Source: Thermus tengchongensis (lineage in GTDB: Bacteria; Deinococcota; Deinococci; Deinococcales; Thermaceae). From it: a DNA stretch of 36,733 nt. The position numbers and the translations under genes are program-made. Below the pieces are notes generated by a model, which saw nothing but the letters and a program-made list of their open reading frames with translations, was not told where the DNA came from and searched no databases. Positions 25,762-35,710 of the stretch are shown piece by piece (positions within the stretch are counted from its first letter, which is position 1; the number at the start of each line of letters is the position of its first letter). The stretch lies in assembly GCF_021462405.1 (NCBI RefSeq), contig NZ_JAKEDU010000008.1:14615-51347 (forward strand). Reading direction: 5' to 3'.

Positions 25762-27147
25762 TCAACGGTTCAGGATGTGGATGGCCTGCTTGTGGAGGGC
25801 CTCCGCCGCCTCCATGAGCCCCTCGGAGAGGGTGGGGTGGGCGTGGACGGTGAGCCCCAGGTCGGAGACCGTGGCCCCCATCTCCAGGGCCAAGGTGGCC
25901 TCGGCGATGAGCTCCCCCGCCTGGGGGCCCACGATGAAAACCCCGAGGAGGAGGTCGCTTTCCTCATCCCCCACCACCTTGATGAGGCCTTCCGTGGTCC
26001 CCAGGGTCAGGGCCCGGCCCGAGGCGGAGAGGGGGAACTTCCCCACCTTCACGCGGTAGCCCGCCTTCTTGGCCTCCTCCTCGGTGAGGCCCACCCCGGC
26101 CCACTCGGGGGAGGTGTAGACCACGCTGGGCACCTGGTAGTCGAAGGCGCTGGCCTTGCCCGCGGCGTTTTCTGCCGCCACCAGGCCCTCCCGCATGGCC
26201 TTGTGGGCCAGGAGGGGGGGGCGGGCCACGTCGCCGATGGCGTAGACCCCGGGGGCCGAGGTTTCCATGCGGGCGTTCACCTGGATGAAGCCCCGTTCGT
26301 CCACCTTTACCCCGGCCTTTTCCAGGCCAAGCCCTTCCGTGCGGGGCTTGCGGCCCACGGCCACCAGGATTTTGTCCACCACCAGGGTTTCCCCCTGGCC
26401 CCCCTGGGCGGGCTCCAGGGTGACGTGGAGGCCATCTTTCTTCTTCTCGTAGCCCACGGCCTTGGTGCCGGTGCGCACCCGGAGGCCTTCCTTCTCCAGG
26501 GCCTTGCGCAACAGGGCCGCGGTCTCGGGGTCGCCTGCGGGGAGGATTTCCGGCATGAACTCAATGAGGGTCACCTCCGAGCCCAGCCGGTGGTAGACCT
26601 GGCCCAGCTCGAGGCCCACCGCCCCGCCCCCGATCACCAGGAGGCGCTTGGGGATGCCCTCTTCCACCTTTAGGGCCCGGGTGGAGTCCCAAATGTCCTC
26701 GCCGAAGGGGAAGCCCTTGAGGGCCACGGGCTCGCTCCCCGTGGCCACGATGACGCTTTTTCCCCCGTAGCGCTCCCCGTTCACCTCGATCTCCTTAGGC
26801 CCCGCGAAGCGGGCGAAGCCCCGCACGAGCTCCACCCGGTTCCCCTTCAAAAGCCCCGCCACGCCCCCGGTGAGCCGCTTCACCACGCTCTCCCGCCAGG
26901 CGGCCAGCTTCTTTAGGTCCACCTCGGGGCTCGCCTTCACCCCGAAGCCCTCGGCCACCTTGAGGTGGTGGAGGGTTTCCGCCGCGTGCAGGAGGGCCTT
27001 GGTGGGGATGCACCCCACGTTCAGGCATACCCCGCCCACCTCGCCGGCCTCCACCGCCAGCACCTTCAGGCCGAGCTGGGCCCCCCGGATGGCGGCGTGG
27101 TAGCCTCCGGGGCCGGTGCCGATCACGATCAGGTCGTAGGTCTTCAT
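25762..27147 (-). CDS. lpd: Dihydrolipoamide dehydrogenase (E3) of the branched-chain complex
   Basis: A 461-residue flavoprotein that reoxidises the E2 lipoamide with NAD+. The FAD motif [17 protein letters not shown] begins at residue 10, the redox disulfide is Cys41-Cys46 (GGVCLNVGC), the NAD motif [19 protein letters not shown] is central, [16 protein letters not shown] is the second FAD motif, and VHAHPTLSE carries the catalytic His. I chose the ATG at 27147, which matches the N-terminus [10 protein letters not shown] of the Thermus relatives; the ATG at 27156 is an alternative. It is the last gene of the operon. Confidence 0.96.
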   Translation of the reverse strand: MKTYDLIVIGTGPGGYHAAIRGAQLGLKVLAVEAGEVGGVCLNVGCIPTKALLHAAETLHHLKVAEGFGVKASPEVDLKKLAAWRESVVKRLTGGVAGLLKGNRVELVRGFARFAGPKEIEVNGERYGGKSVIVATGSEPVALKGFPFGEDIWDSTRALKVEEGIPKRLLVIGGGAVGLELGQVYHRLGSEVTLIEFMPEILPAGDPETAALLRKALEKEGLRVRTGTKAVGYEKKKDGLHVTLEPAQGGQGETLVVDKILVAVGRKPRTEGLGLEKAGVKVDERGFIQVNARMETSAPGVYAIGDVARPPLLAHKAMREGLVAAENAAGKASAFDYQVPSVVYTSPEWAGVGLTEEEAKKAGYRVKVGKFPLSASGRALTLGTTEGLIKVVGDEESDLLLGVFIVGPQAGELIAEATLALEMGATVSDLGLTVHAHPTLSEGLMEAAEALHKQAIHILNR

Positions 27148-27157
27148 GGGGTCCATC

Positions 27158-28522
27158 CTACATTTCCAGAAGGAGGAGCTCGGGGTTCTCCAAAAGCCGG
27201 ATCACCTCGCGGGTGAAAGCCGCTGCCTCGGCCCCGTCCACCAGGCGGTGGTCGAAGGAGAGGGAGAGGTACATGATGTCCCGCGCCTCTATGGAGCCAT
27301 CCGGCATCACCCAGGGGCGCTTGCGGATGGAGTGGACCCCCAGGATGGCGGCGTCGGGCACGTTGATGATGGGGAAGCTCATGAGGGCGCCCACGGAGCC
27401 GATGTTGGTGACGGTGAAGGTGGAGCCCGTGACCTCCTCCGGGGCCAGCCGACCCTCGCGGGCCTTGGCGGAAAGGTCGGCGATCTCCTGGGCCAGCTCC
27501 AGGATGCTCTTTCGGTCCGCGTCCCGCACCACGGGAACGATGAGGCCCCTTTCCGTGGCCACCGCCAGGCCGATGTGGTAGTAGCGCTTGTAGACGATCT
27601 CCTGCCTTTCCTCGTCCAGGCTGGTGTTCAGCATGGGGTACTTCTTCAAAGCCCGCACCACCGCCTTGAAGATGAAGGGCAGGTAGGTGAGCTTCACCCC
27701 CTGGCGCTCGGCCTCGGGCTTCAGGCGCTCCCGGAGGGCCACCAGCTCCGTGAGGTCGGCCTCGTCCACGTTCAGGGTGCGCACGGTGTAGAGGTGGCTC
27801 TGCCAAAGCCCTTGGGCGATGGTGCGGCGGATGCCCCTAAGGGGGACCCGCTCCTCCAAGCCCTCGTAGCCCTTGGGGGGGACGTAGCGGGGCGGGGGCG
27901 GGAAGCCGGGGACCAGGGCGGGAGGAGCCTCCCGAGGGGCCTCCGGGGCGGGCTGGGCCTTCCGCCTTTCCGCATAGGCCCGCACGTCCTCCACCCGCAC
28001 CCGGCCCAAGGGCCCGGAGCCTGGCACCTCCTCGAGGGGAATCCCCAGCTCCCGGGCCAGCTTCCTGGCGGCGGGAACCGCCAGCACCCGGCCTTGGGGC
28101 CTAGCCTCTTCCTTGGGCTTGGTTTCTTGGAGAAAGGGATTTTTTACCACCACCTGGGTGGTGTCGGGCTTGAAGAGGGAGAGGTCCTCCTTTTCCTCCT
28201 TGGGAGGAAGCCCGGGTTCCACGATGGAGCGCTCCTCCACCGCTTGCACGGGGGGGGCTTCCTTCACCCCGGCCACCGCCTCCCCAGGTTCCGCCAGGAG
28301 GGCGATGGGGGCGTGGACCTTCACCACGTCTCCCTCCTTGGCCAGCTTCTTCAGGAGCACCCCCTCGTAGGGGGAGGGGAGCTCCACGGTGACCTTGTCG
28401 GTCATCACCTCCACGAAGGGCTGGTCCTTCTTGAGGTAGTCCCCTTCCTCCACCAGCCACTTGAGGATCTCGCCTTCCACCACGCTCTCGGCCAGTTCGG
28501 GCATCAGGATTTCCCTAGGCAT
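27158..28522 (-). CDS. bkdB: Branched-chain 2-oxoacid dehydrogenase E2 (lipoamide acyltransferase)
   Basis: A 454-residue core subunit. Residues 1-77 form a lipoyl domain with the modified Lys43 (MTDKVTVEL). A Pro/Glu-rich linker follows, then the E3/E1-binding domain at about 137-175 ([33 protein letters not shown]), a second linker, and the acyltransferase domain with His425 and Asp429 in SFDHRLVDG. Two linkers of unusual length make it longer than typical E2 chains. It has the Shine-Dalgarno GAGGAGG, 8 bases after hicA. Confidence 0.96.
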   Translation of the reverse strand: MPREILMPELAESVVEGEILKWLVEEGDYLKKDQPFVEVMTDKVTVELPSPYEGVLLKKLAKEGDVVKVHAPIALLAEPGEAVAGVKEAPPVQAVEERSIVEPGLPPKEEKEDLSLFKPDTTQVVVKNPFLQETKPKEEARPQGRVLAVPAARKLARELGIPLEEVPGSGPLGRVRVEDVRAYAERRKAQPAPEAPREAPPALVPGFPPPPRYVPPKGYEGLEERVPLRGIRRTIAQGLWQSHLYTVRTLNVDEADLTELVALRERLKPEAERQGVKLTYLPFIFKAVVRALKKYPMLNTSLDEERQEIVYKRYYHIGLAVATERGLIVPVVRDADRKSILELAQEIADLSAKAREGRLAPEEVTGSTFTVTNIGSVGALMSFPIINVPDAAILGVHSIRKRPWVMPDGSIEARDIMYLSLSFDHRLVDGAEAAAFTREVIRLLENPELLLLEM

Positions 28523-28530
28523 AAGCCTCC

Positions 28531-28776
28531 TCAGAGGTCAAGGATTGCCAAAAGTTCTTCCCGGGCCAGGTTATGTGCCTGGGCGATCTCCCTCACGATC
28601 CCCGCCAGGGTACCCAGCTTGAGGGGACGGTGGAGGGGAATGGTCACATGGTGTTCCCGGTCCCCTTCCCGCCAGGTGAGGCGCAGGTGGCTTCCCGTCT
28701 GCCGCGTGACCCGGTACCCTAAACGGGAAAGGCGTTTGGCGAGCTCTTCTCCCTCCAGATCCTTGGGGAGCCTCAC
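28531..28776 (-). CDS. HicA-like toxin-family protein (YcfA/HicA)
   Basis: An 81-residue protein with the HicA double-stranded RNA-binding-like fold. The expected pattern is present: GEELAKRLSRLGYRVTRQTGSHLRL with the active His30 in GSH, then VTIPLHRPLKLGTLAGIVREI. HicA toxins are mRNA interferases inhibited by HicB. The GTG start overlaps the hicB stop (GTGA at 28773-28776). It lies between E1beta and E2 of the branched-chain complex, an unusual place. Toxicity is not shown by sequence alone. Confidence 0.85.
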   Translation of the reverse strand: MRLPKDLEGEELAKRLSRLGYRVTRQTGSHLRLTWREGDREHHVTIPLHRPLKLGTLAGIVREIAQAHNLAREELLAILDL

Positions 28777-28982
28777 GGGGCCAAGACCTCCTCCCGTACG
28801 AAGTGCAGGCGAATGATCTTCGGGGCTTCTCCTTCAGGGAAGTGGCAGCGCACCGCGTCCCGGACCATCTCCTTCAGCTCCTCCCAGGTTTCCCCTTGGG
28901 TGAAGATGCCCTCCCCCAAAGCCCGGGCCACGTAGCCCCCTTCGTCCGCCTCTTCTACCAAAAAGATGAGCTCCCTGGGCAT
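28773..28982 (-). CDS. HicB-like small protein
   Basis: A 69-residue protein with the partially degraded RNase H-like HicB fold (LIFLVEEADEGGYVARALGEGIFTQGETWEELKEMVRDAVRCHF). There is no room for a DNA-binding domain, so it would be an antitoxin without its own operator-binding domain. It starts one base after the E1beta stop (TGATATG) and its stop overlaps hicA. From memory, close homologues in other bacteria are often named '2-oxoisovalerate dehydrogenase E1 beta', an annotation that may have spread from this neighbourhood. Confidence 0.85.
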   Translation of the reverse strand: MPRELIFLVEEADEGGYVARALGEGIFTQGETWEELKEMVRDAVRCHFPEGEAPKIIRLHFVREEVLAP

Positions 28983-28983
28983 A

Positions 28984-29958
<975 letters not shown>

Positions 29959-29970
29959 AGCGCGCCTCCT

Positions 29971-31615
<1,645 letters not shown>

Positions 31616-31619
<4 letters not shown>

Positions 31620-32014
31620 CCTACGAGGCCTTTGTAGCCCTGGTGGAAAGGCTTTGGGCGGAGGTTCCCGAGGCCTTCAAACGGGAGCTTCAGGGGGTGC
31701 ACGTCCTGCCCCAGGCCAAGCCCGAGCCCGGGCTAGAGGGGGTTTGGCGGCTTGGGGAGTACCTGGACCCCGGGCCCCCCTCGGCCCTAGGGGGATTTGA
31801 GGGGCTGGGGCGGCACATCGCCCTCTACTACGGTTCCTTCCGAAAGGTGGCGGGACCGGGGTTTGACTGGGAGGAGGAGGTCTGGGAAACCCTCCTCCAC
31901 GAGCTAAGGCACCACCTGGAGTCCCTTGCGGGCCGGGACGAGCTGGTCCAGGAAGACCTTAGGCGCCTGGCCGAGTTTCGCCGGGGCGGGGGGCCTGGGG
32001 GAGAAGGCCGTTAG
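31616..32014 (+). CDS. Metallopeptidase family protein (minimal zincin, COG3824-like)
   Basis: A 132-residue protein of the Zincin_1 (PF06262) type. The metal site is His95-Glu-Leu-Arg-His99 (LLHELRHHLES), followed by acidic residues that may give the third ligand (GRDELVQED). The middle contains the expected VWRLGEYLDP and IALYYGSFRKVA segments. Substrate and function are unknown in the family. It overlaps rlmH at its start, and its last 56 bases overlap the convergent DUF2203 gene, so the Gly-rich tail (RRGGGPGGEGR) may be a by-product of that overlap. Confidence 0.85.
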
Positions 32015-32387
32015 TTTCTTCCTTTAAGGGGCGCCGCTCGGCAAACCCTCCCGCCAGGGGATGGTAATGGGTTACCTCGGGTTCGCCTTCCTGCCAGCAG
32101 AGGAAGACCACCTCACCCCCGACCCGGGCGGGGAAGTCCACCAGGCCGCGGTCCAGGTCCTTGAGGAAGACGCCCAGGGAGGCCAGGTAACGGGCGTCGG
32201 CTTCCAAGGAGCCCAGGAGGAAGCGGGCCTCCTCCTCCAAGGCCCTTCGTTCCAGCCCGCGGGCCTCGGGAAGCCGGGCCTGCACTTCGGAGAGCTCCTT
32301 CCGGGCCTGCCGCATCTGGGAGAGGACCCTCCGGATCTCGGGCAAGAGGGCATCGGCCTCTTCCTTGGTAAAGATGCGGGCAAACAT
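31959..32387 (-). CDS. DUF2203 family protein
   Basis: A 142-residue cytoplasmic protein with an N-terminal coiled-coil-like helix pair (FTKEEADALLPEIRRVLSQMRQARKELSEVQ ... LEEEARFLLGSLEADARYLASLGVFLKDLDRGLVDFPAR) and a C-terminal strand region VVFLCWQEGEPEVTHYHPLAGGFAERRPL. This pattern is DUF2203. No function is known to me. The C-terminal end after about residue 125 is Pro/Gly-rich and lies in the overlap with the zincin gene. Confidence 0.85.
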   Translation of the reverse strand: MFARIFTKEEADALLPEIRRVLSQMRQARKELSEVQARLPEARGLERRALEEEARFLLGSLEADARYLASLGVFLKDLDRGLVDFPARVGGEVVFLCWQEGEPEVTHYHPLAGGFAERRPLKEETNGLLPQAPRPGETRPGA

Positions 32388-32397
32388 ACCTAGCCCT

Positions 32398-32403
32398 ATC
32401 CTA
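32398..32403 (-). promoter_or_regulatory. Possible -10 box of the DUF2203 gene
   Basis: On the minus strand TAGGAT is followed by ten bases and the ATG at 32387, implying a 5' leader of only a few nucleotides. No clear -35 is visible. Confidence 0.35.
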
Positions 32404-32438
32404 GCACAGACGCTTTGGGAAATCTAAGCCTGGGATAC

Positions 32439-33344
32439 TCAAGGATCGGACGCCCCGGTCCGGAGGGGGGACATGAGGGCTACCTCGCCCGCGCCGATCC
32501 TGACCCCCTCCACCTGGAGGCTGCCGTCGGGGAGGATGGCCTCCGCCACCCCCTCCACCACCCCCTTAGGGGTTTGGACCCGCACCCTGCGGCCCAGGGT
32601 GTAGGAGGCCTCCCGGTAGAGGGAGAGGAGGGTTTCCGGGCTTTCCAGAAGGGGGAGGAGGCTTTCCAGGTGGAGGAGGAAACCCGAAAGCACCTCCCGC
32701 CGGGGAAGGGGAGAGAACTCCCTCAAGGCGGCGGCGCCCTCGGGGGCCCAGTCCACGTTCACCCCTACCCCCAGGAGGAGGTAGGCCACCTCCTCCCCCT
32801 CGGCCTTGGCCTCCAAAAGGACCCCGGCCAGCTTCCTGCCATCGGGGGCCAGAAGGTCGTTGGGCCACTTGAGCCCCCCCACCCCCACCGCCCGCCAAAG
32901 GGCCAGGCCGGCGAGGAGGGGAAGGAGGCCCATGGAGGAGAGGGGAAGGGTGGGGCGGAGGAGGAGGGAGAAGGTGAGGCTTTCCCCCGGGCGGCTTTCC
33001 CAGCGCCTTCCCCGCCTTCCCCGGCCCCTTTCCTGGACCTCCGCCAGGACCAGGGCTCCCTCCTCAGCTCCTTCCTCCGCCCAAGCCCTTAGGACATCCT
33101 GGGTGCTTCCCACCCGCCCCAGGTACCGGTAGGGCCGGCCGAGGCGCCCTGGGGGGTGGAAGAGGTGGGGAAGGGGAGTGCCGGGCCGGATGCGGTAGCC
33201 CTTCCGGCTCATCTCCACGGGGAAGCCCTCGGCGAGAAGCCTTCTCGCTTCCTTGGAGACCGCTTGGCGGCTCACCCCGAGCCTTTGGGCCAAGGCCTCG
33301 CCGCTTTGGTACGCCTCGGTGAGGAGGTCCAGAAGCCGGGCCAT
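32439..33344 (-). CDS. birA: Biotin-[acetyl-CoA-carboxylase] ligase / biotin repressor
   Basis: A 301-residue bifunctional BirA. The N-terminal winged helix (LLDLLTEAYQSGEALAQRLGVSRQAVSKEARRLLAEGF) would bind operators. The ligase domain has STQDVLRAWA, EVQERGRGRRGRRWES (biotinyl-adenylate loop), LKWPNDLLAPDGRKLAGVLLEA with the catalytic Lys, and LGVGVNV. The C-terminal SH3-like domain ends the chain. It joins biotin to acetyl-CoA carboxylase carrier protein. It begins 10 bases after the nucleotidyltransferase stop without a clear ribosome-binding site. Confidence 0.95.
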   Translation of the reverse strand: MARLLDLLTEAYQSGEALAQRLGVSRQAVSKEARRLLAEGFPVEMSRKGYRIRPGTPLPHLFHPPGRLGRPYRYLGRVGSTQDVLRAWAEEGAEEGALVLAEVQERGRGRRGRRWESRPGESLTFSLLLRPTLPLSSMGLLPLLAGLALWRAVGVGGLKWPNDLLAPDGRKLAGVLLEAKAEGEEVAYLLLGVGVNVDWAPEGAAALREFSPLPRREVLSGFLLHLESLLPLLESPETLLSLYREASYTLGRRVRVQTPKGVVEGVAEAILPDGSLQVEGVRIGAGEVALMSPLRTGASDP

Positions 33345-33354
33345 GGGGCGGGGA

Positions 33355-34401
33355 TCAGGCCAGCTCCACCTGGGAGAGGTCCCCCAGGATGAGGCGGTGG
33401 GCCCGGGGAAGCCCGTTGCGGCTTTTCACCTGGGCCCCCACCCCCAGGATGCTTTCCTGCAGGCGTAAGGCCACGTCTTCCAGGATGGCGTGGTCCTCGA
33501 GGATGGAGTACTCCACCTCCGAGCGCACCACCTTGGCCCCAGGCCCTAAGGAGGTGAAGGGCCCGATGTAGGCCCCTTCCACCACCGCTCCCTCCCCGAT
33601 AAAGGCGGGGCCGATCACGGTGCTTTTCCGGACCCTGGCCCCCTTCTCCACCACCACCCGGCCGGTGAGCTGGCTTTCCACCACCTCCCCCTCCACCCGG
33701 GGTAGAAGTTCTTCCAGAAGGAGGCGGTTGGCGTCCAAGAGATCGGCGGGGCGGCCGGTGTCCTTCCACCAGCCCTCCACCTCCACCCCCACCACCCGCT
33801 TCCCCCGGTCGATGAGGCCCTGGATGGCGTCGGTGATTTCGTACTCCCCCCGGGCGGAGGGCTTAAGCCCCTCGATGACCTCCAGGACCTCCGGGGTGAA
33901 GACATAAACCCCGGCCACCGCTAGGTCCGAGGGGGGCTCCTTGGGCTTTTCCAGAAGGCGCACGATCCTTTCCCCTTCCAGCACCGCCACCCCGAACTGG
34001 CTGGGGTTTTCCACCCGCACCAGGGCGATCACCGCGCTCACCCCAGGGGTGAAGGCCTGGAGGAAATGGGCGATCCCCTTTTGGAAGAGGTTATCCCCCA
34101 GGTAGAGGACGAAGGGGCTTTGGCCCAGGAAGTCCCTGGCCACCGCCACCGCATGGGCCAGCCCCTGGGGCTCCTCTTGCAGGATGTAGCGCACCCGGTA
34201 GCCCGCAAGGGCCTCCCGGATGTCCTTTTCCGTTTCCGGGGAGACCACCACCCCGATCTCCTCTATCCCCGCTTGCAGGAGGTTTTCCAGGCCGTAGTGG
34301 AGGATGGGCCTTCCCGCCACCCGGATCACGGGTTTGGGCCTGGTGTGGGTCAGGGGGCGAAGCCTCGTGCCCCGTCCGGCAGCCAGAATGAGTCCTTTCA
34401 C
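33355..34401 (-). CDS. Sugar nucleotidyltransferase (glucose-1-phosphate thymidylyltransferase, long form)
   Basis: A 348-residue two-domain enzyme. The N-terminal nucleotidyltransferase has GLILAAGRGTRLRPLTHTRPKP (about 3-24), YILQEEPQGLAHAV, LYLGDNLFQKG, and WWKDTGRPADLLDANR. From about residue 240 there is a left-handed beta-helix with hexapeptide-like repeats (VVVEKGARVRKSTVIGPAFIGEGAVVEGAYIGPFTSLGPGAKV). Such long-form enzymes are usually annotated as dTDP-glucose synthases, but other sugar-1-phosphates are possible. The GTG at 34401 follows the -10 box by seven bases and starts at the conserved strand; the ATG at 34443 would lie upstream of the promoter. Confidence 0.88.
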   Translation of the reverse strand: MKGLILAAGRGTRLRPLTHTRPKPVIRVAGRPILHYGLENLLQAGIEEIGVVVSPETEKDIREALAGYRVRYILQEEPQGLAHAVAVARDFLGQSPFVLYLGDNLFQKGIAHFLQAFTPGVSAVIALVRVENPSQFGVAVLEGERIVRLLEKPKEPPSDLAVAGVYVFTPEVLEVIEGLKPSARGEYEITDAIQGLIDRGKRVVGVEVEGWWKDTGRPADLLDANRLLLEELLPRVEGEVVESQLTGRVVVEKGARVRKSTVIGPAFIGEGAVVEGAYIGPFTSLGPGAKVVRSEVEYSILEDHAILEDVALRLQESILGVGAQVKSRNGLPRAHRLILGDLSQVELA

Positions 34402-34408
34402 GCCGGGA

Positions 34409-34414
34409 AGTATA
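34409..34414 (-). promoter_or_regulatory. -10 box of the nucleotidyltransferase-birA unit (leaderless)
   Basis: On the minus strand TATACT is followed by TCCCGGC and the GTG at 34401. It is five bp from the -10 box of the divergent methyltransferase gene. Confidence 0.6.
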
Positions 34415-34419
34415 CCCCA

Positions 34420-34425
34420 TAAAAT
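34420..34425 (+). promoter_or_regulatory. -10 box of the methyltransferase gene
   Basis: TAAAAT lies ten bases before the ATG at 34436; TTCACG (34397-34402) at 17-bp spacing is a fair -35. The GAAGAAGG between may add a weak ribosome-binding site. The -35 overlaps the start codon of the divergent gene. Confidence 0.55.
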
Positions 34426-34435
34426 GAGAAGAAGG

Positions 34436-35227
34436 ATGCCCAAGGCCTCCGTGCGTATGGCCTACGCCTACGACCGCCTCCGGGCCTATCCGCCGGAGGT
34501 GGCAGGCCGCATCGCCACCGCCATAGGGAACGCCCTGGGGGTGCGGGGGGAGGAGGCGGTGCTCCTGGAGCTAGGGGTGGGGACCGGACGCATCGCCCTG
34601 CCCCTCATCGCCCGGGGCTACCGCTACCTGGCCCTGGACAAGGACCCGGCCATGCTGGAGGTCTTCCGCCAGAAGGTGGCCGGGGTCATGCGCAAGGTAC
34701 GCCTCTTGGAGGCCGATGCCCGGGCCATTCCCCTGCCCGATGAGAGCGTGCACGGGGTCATCGTAGTCCACCTCTGGCACCTCCTCCCCGACTGGCCCAA
34801 GGCCCTGGCGGAGGCCTTGAGGGTGCTGAAGCCGGGGGGGGTGCTTCTGGAGGGCTGGGATGAGATGGAGGCGGAGGAGGAGCGCCTGATCCAGGAAAGG
34901 TGGCGCTCCCTGGTGGAGGCGGAAGGTGTGGGGGTGGTGCGGGGCTTGCACAGAAAGCGCCTCGAGGAGGTGGAGGAAGCCCTAAAGCGGCTTGGCCTCA
35001 GGCCCAAGACCAAGCAGGTGGTCCAGTGGCGGGAGGAGCGCACCCTGCGCCAGGCCCTCGAGGCCCTGGAGGAAAGGCTTTACTCCTTCACCCAGGCGGT
35101 TCCCGAGGAGGTGCACGAGCGCATCATGCCTGAGCTCTGGGCCTGGGCGGAAAGGGAGTTTGGCCACCTGGACCGCCCCTTTACCCTAGAAAGGGGCTTC
35201 ACCCTGCGCACCACCCGCATGGCCTAG
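34436..35227 (+). CDS. Class I SAM-dependent methyltransferase
   Basis: A 263-residue protein with the Rossmann-type methyltransferase motifs: LLELGVGTGRIALPLIARGY (motif I, about 40-59), LALDKDPAMLEVF (post-I acidic), LLEADARAIPLPDESVHGVIVVHLWHLLPDW (motifs II/III) and LRVLKPGGVLLEGWDE. This is the Methyltransf_11/25 type; the substrate is unknown. The C-terminal 100 residues are helical and not typical of ubiquinone or menaquinone methyltransferases. I chose the ATG at 34436; the ATG at 34424 would overlap the -10 box. Confidence 0.85.
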   Translation: MPKASVRMAYAYDRLRAYPPEVAGRIATAIGNALGVRGEEAVLLELGVGTGRIALPLIARGYRYLALDKDPAMLEVFRQKVAGVMRKVRLLEADARAIPLPDESVHGVIVVHLWHLLPDWPKALAEALRVLKPGGVLLEGWDEMEAEEERLIQERWRSLVEAEGVGVVRGLHRKRLEEVEEALKRLGLRPKTKQVVQWREERTLRQALEALEERLYSFTQAVPEEVHERIMPELWAWAEREFGHLDRPFTLERGFTLRTTRMA

Positions 35228-35308
35228 CGCTGCCCGGTAAGGCCCTTTCTCAAGCCACATTTCGGGGTGTCTGGAGCTCCTGGGGCGGGAGGGGTCTTCC
35301 TAGCCCCG

Positions 35309-35314
35309 TATGCT
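35309..35314 (+). promoter_or_regulatory. -10 box of the YjbQ gene (leaderless)
   Basis: TATGCT is followed by GAAGGG and the ATG at 35321. It lies in the 93-bp gap 35228-35320, in which I see nothing else. Confidence 0.55.
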
Positions 35315-35320
35315 GAAGGG

Positions 35321-35710
35321 ATGAAGGCCATCCGGATCCCCACGCCCAAGGAGGGCTTGGTGAACATCACCCGCCAGGTGGAGGAGGCTTTGGCCGGGCA
35401 TACTGGCTTGGTCTACCTCTTCGTTCCCCACACCACCTGTGGCCTCCTGGTGCAGGAGGGGGCGGACCCCGATGTGGCCCGCGACCTTCTCGCCCGCTTG
35501 GAGGAGCTGGCCCCCAGGGTGCATCCCAAGGACCGGCACGCGGAGGGCAACACCCACGCCCACCTGAAAAGCCTCCTCACCGGGGTGCACCTCCTCCTTC
35601 CCGCGGAAGGAGGAAGGCTCAAGCTTGGCCGCTGGCAACAGGTTTTCTTGGCGGAGTTCGATGGACCGAGGATGCGGGAGGTGTGGGTCAAGCTCCTCTG
35701 GCCGGCCTAG
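35321..35710 (+). CDS. YjbQ/UPF0047 family protein
   Basis: A 129-residue protein of the YjbQ family, annotated in databases as secondary thiamine-phosphate synthase. The diagnostic residues are VPHTTCGLLVQEGADPDVARDLL (about 36-57) and DRHAEGNTHAHLKSLLTG (71-88), followed by LGRWQQVFLAEFDGPR. These His and Asp/Glu residues form the presumed metal site. The thiamin-phosphate activity is a weak side activity in E. coli, so the true function is open. Its stop overlaps the relA stop by four bases on the opposite strand. Confidence 0.9.
   Translation: MKAIRIPTPKEGLVNITRQVEEALAGHTGLVYLFVPHTTCGLLVQEGADPDVARDLLARLEELAPRVHPKDRHAEGNTHAHLKSLLTGVHLLLPAEGGRLKLGRWQQVFLAEFDGPRMREVWVKLLWPA

Noticed and set aside
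27146..28816. 556-codon open frame on the plus strand opposite E2 and the HicBA pair
   Set aside because: It is antisense to genes with clear domains, has the His/Gln/Gly-rich composition of a shadow frame in G+C-rich DNA, and matches no known fold.
32446..32464. CGGAC-N6-GTCCG inverted repeat as terminator of birA
   Set aside because: It lies within the last birA codons and is not followed by a T-run; the stem is only five pairs.
34402..34443. Longer start for the nucleotidyltransferase (ATG at 34443)
   Set aside because: The extra residues precede the conserved first strand, and the -10 box at 34409-34414 would lie inside the coding region.
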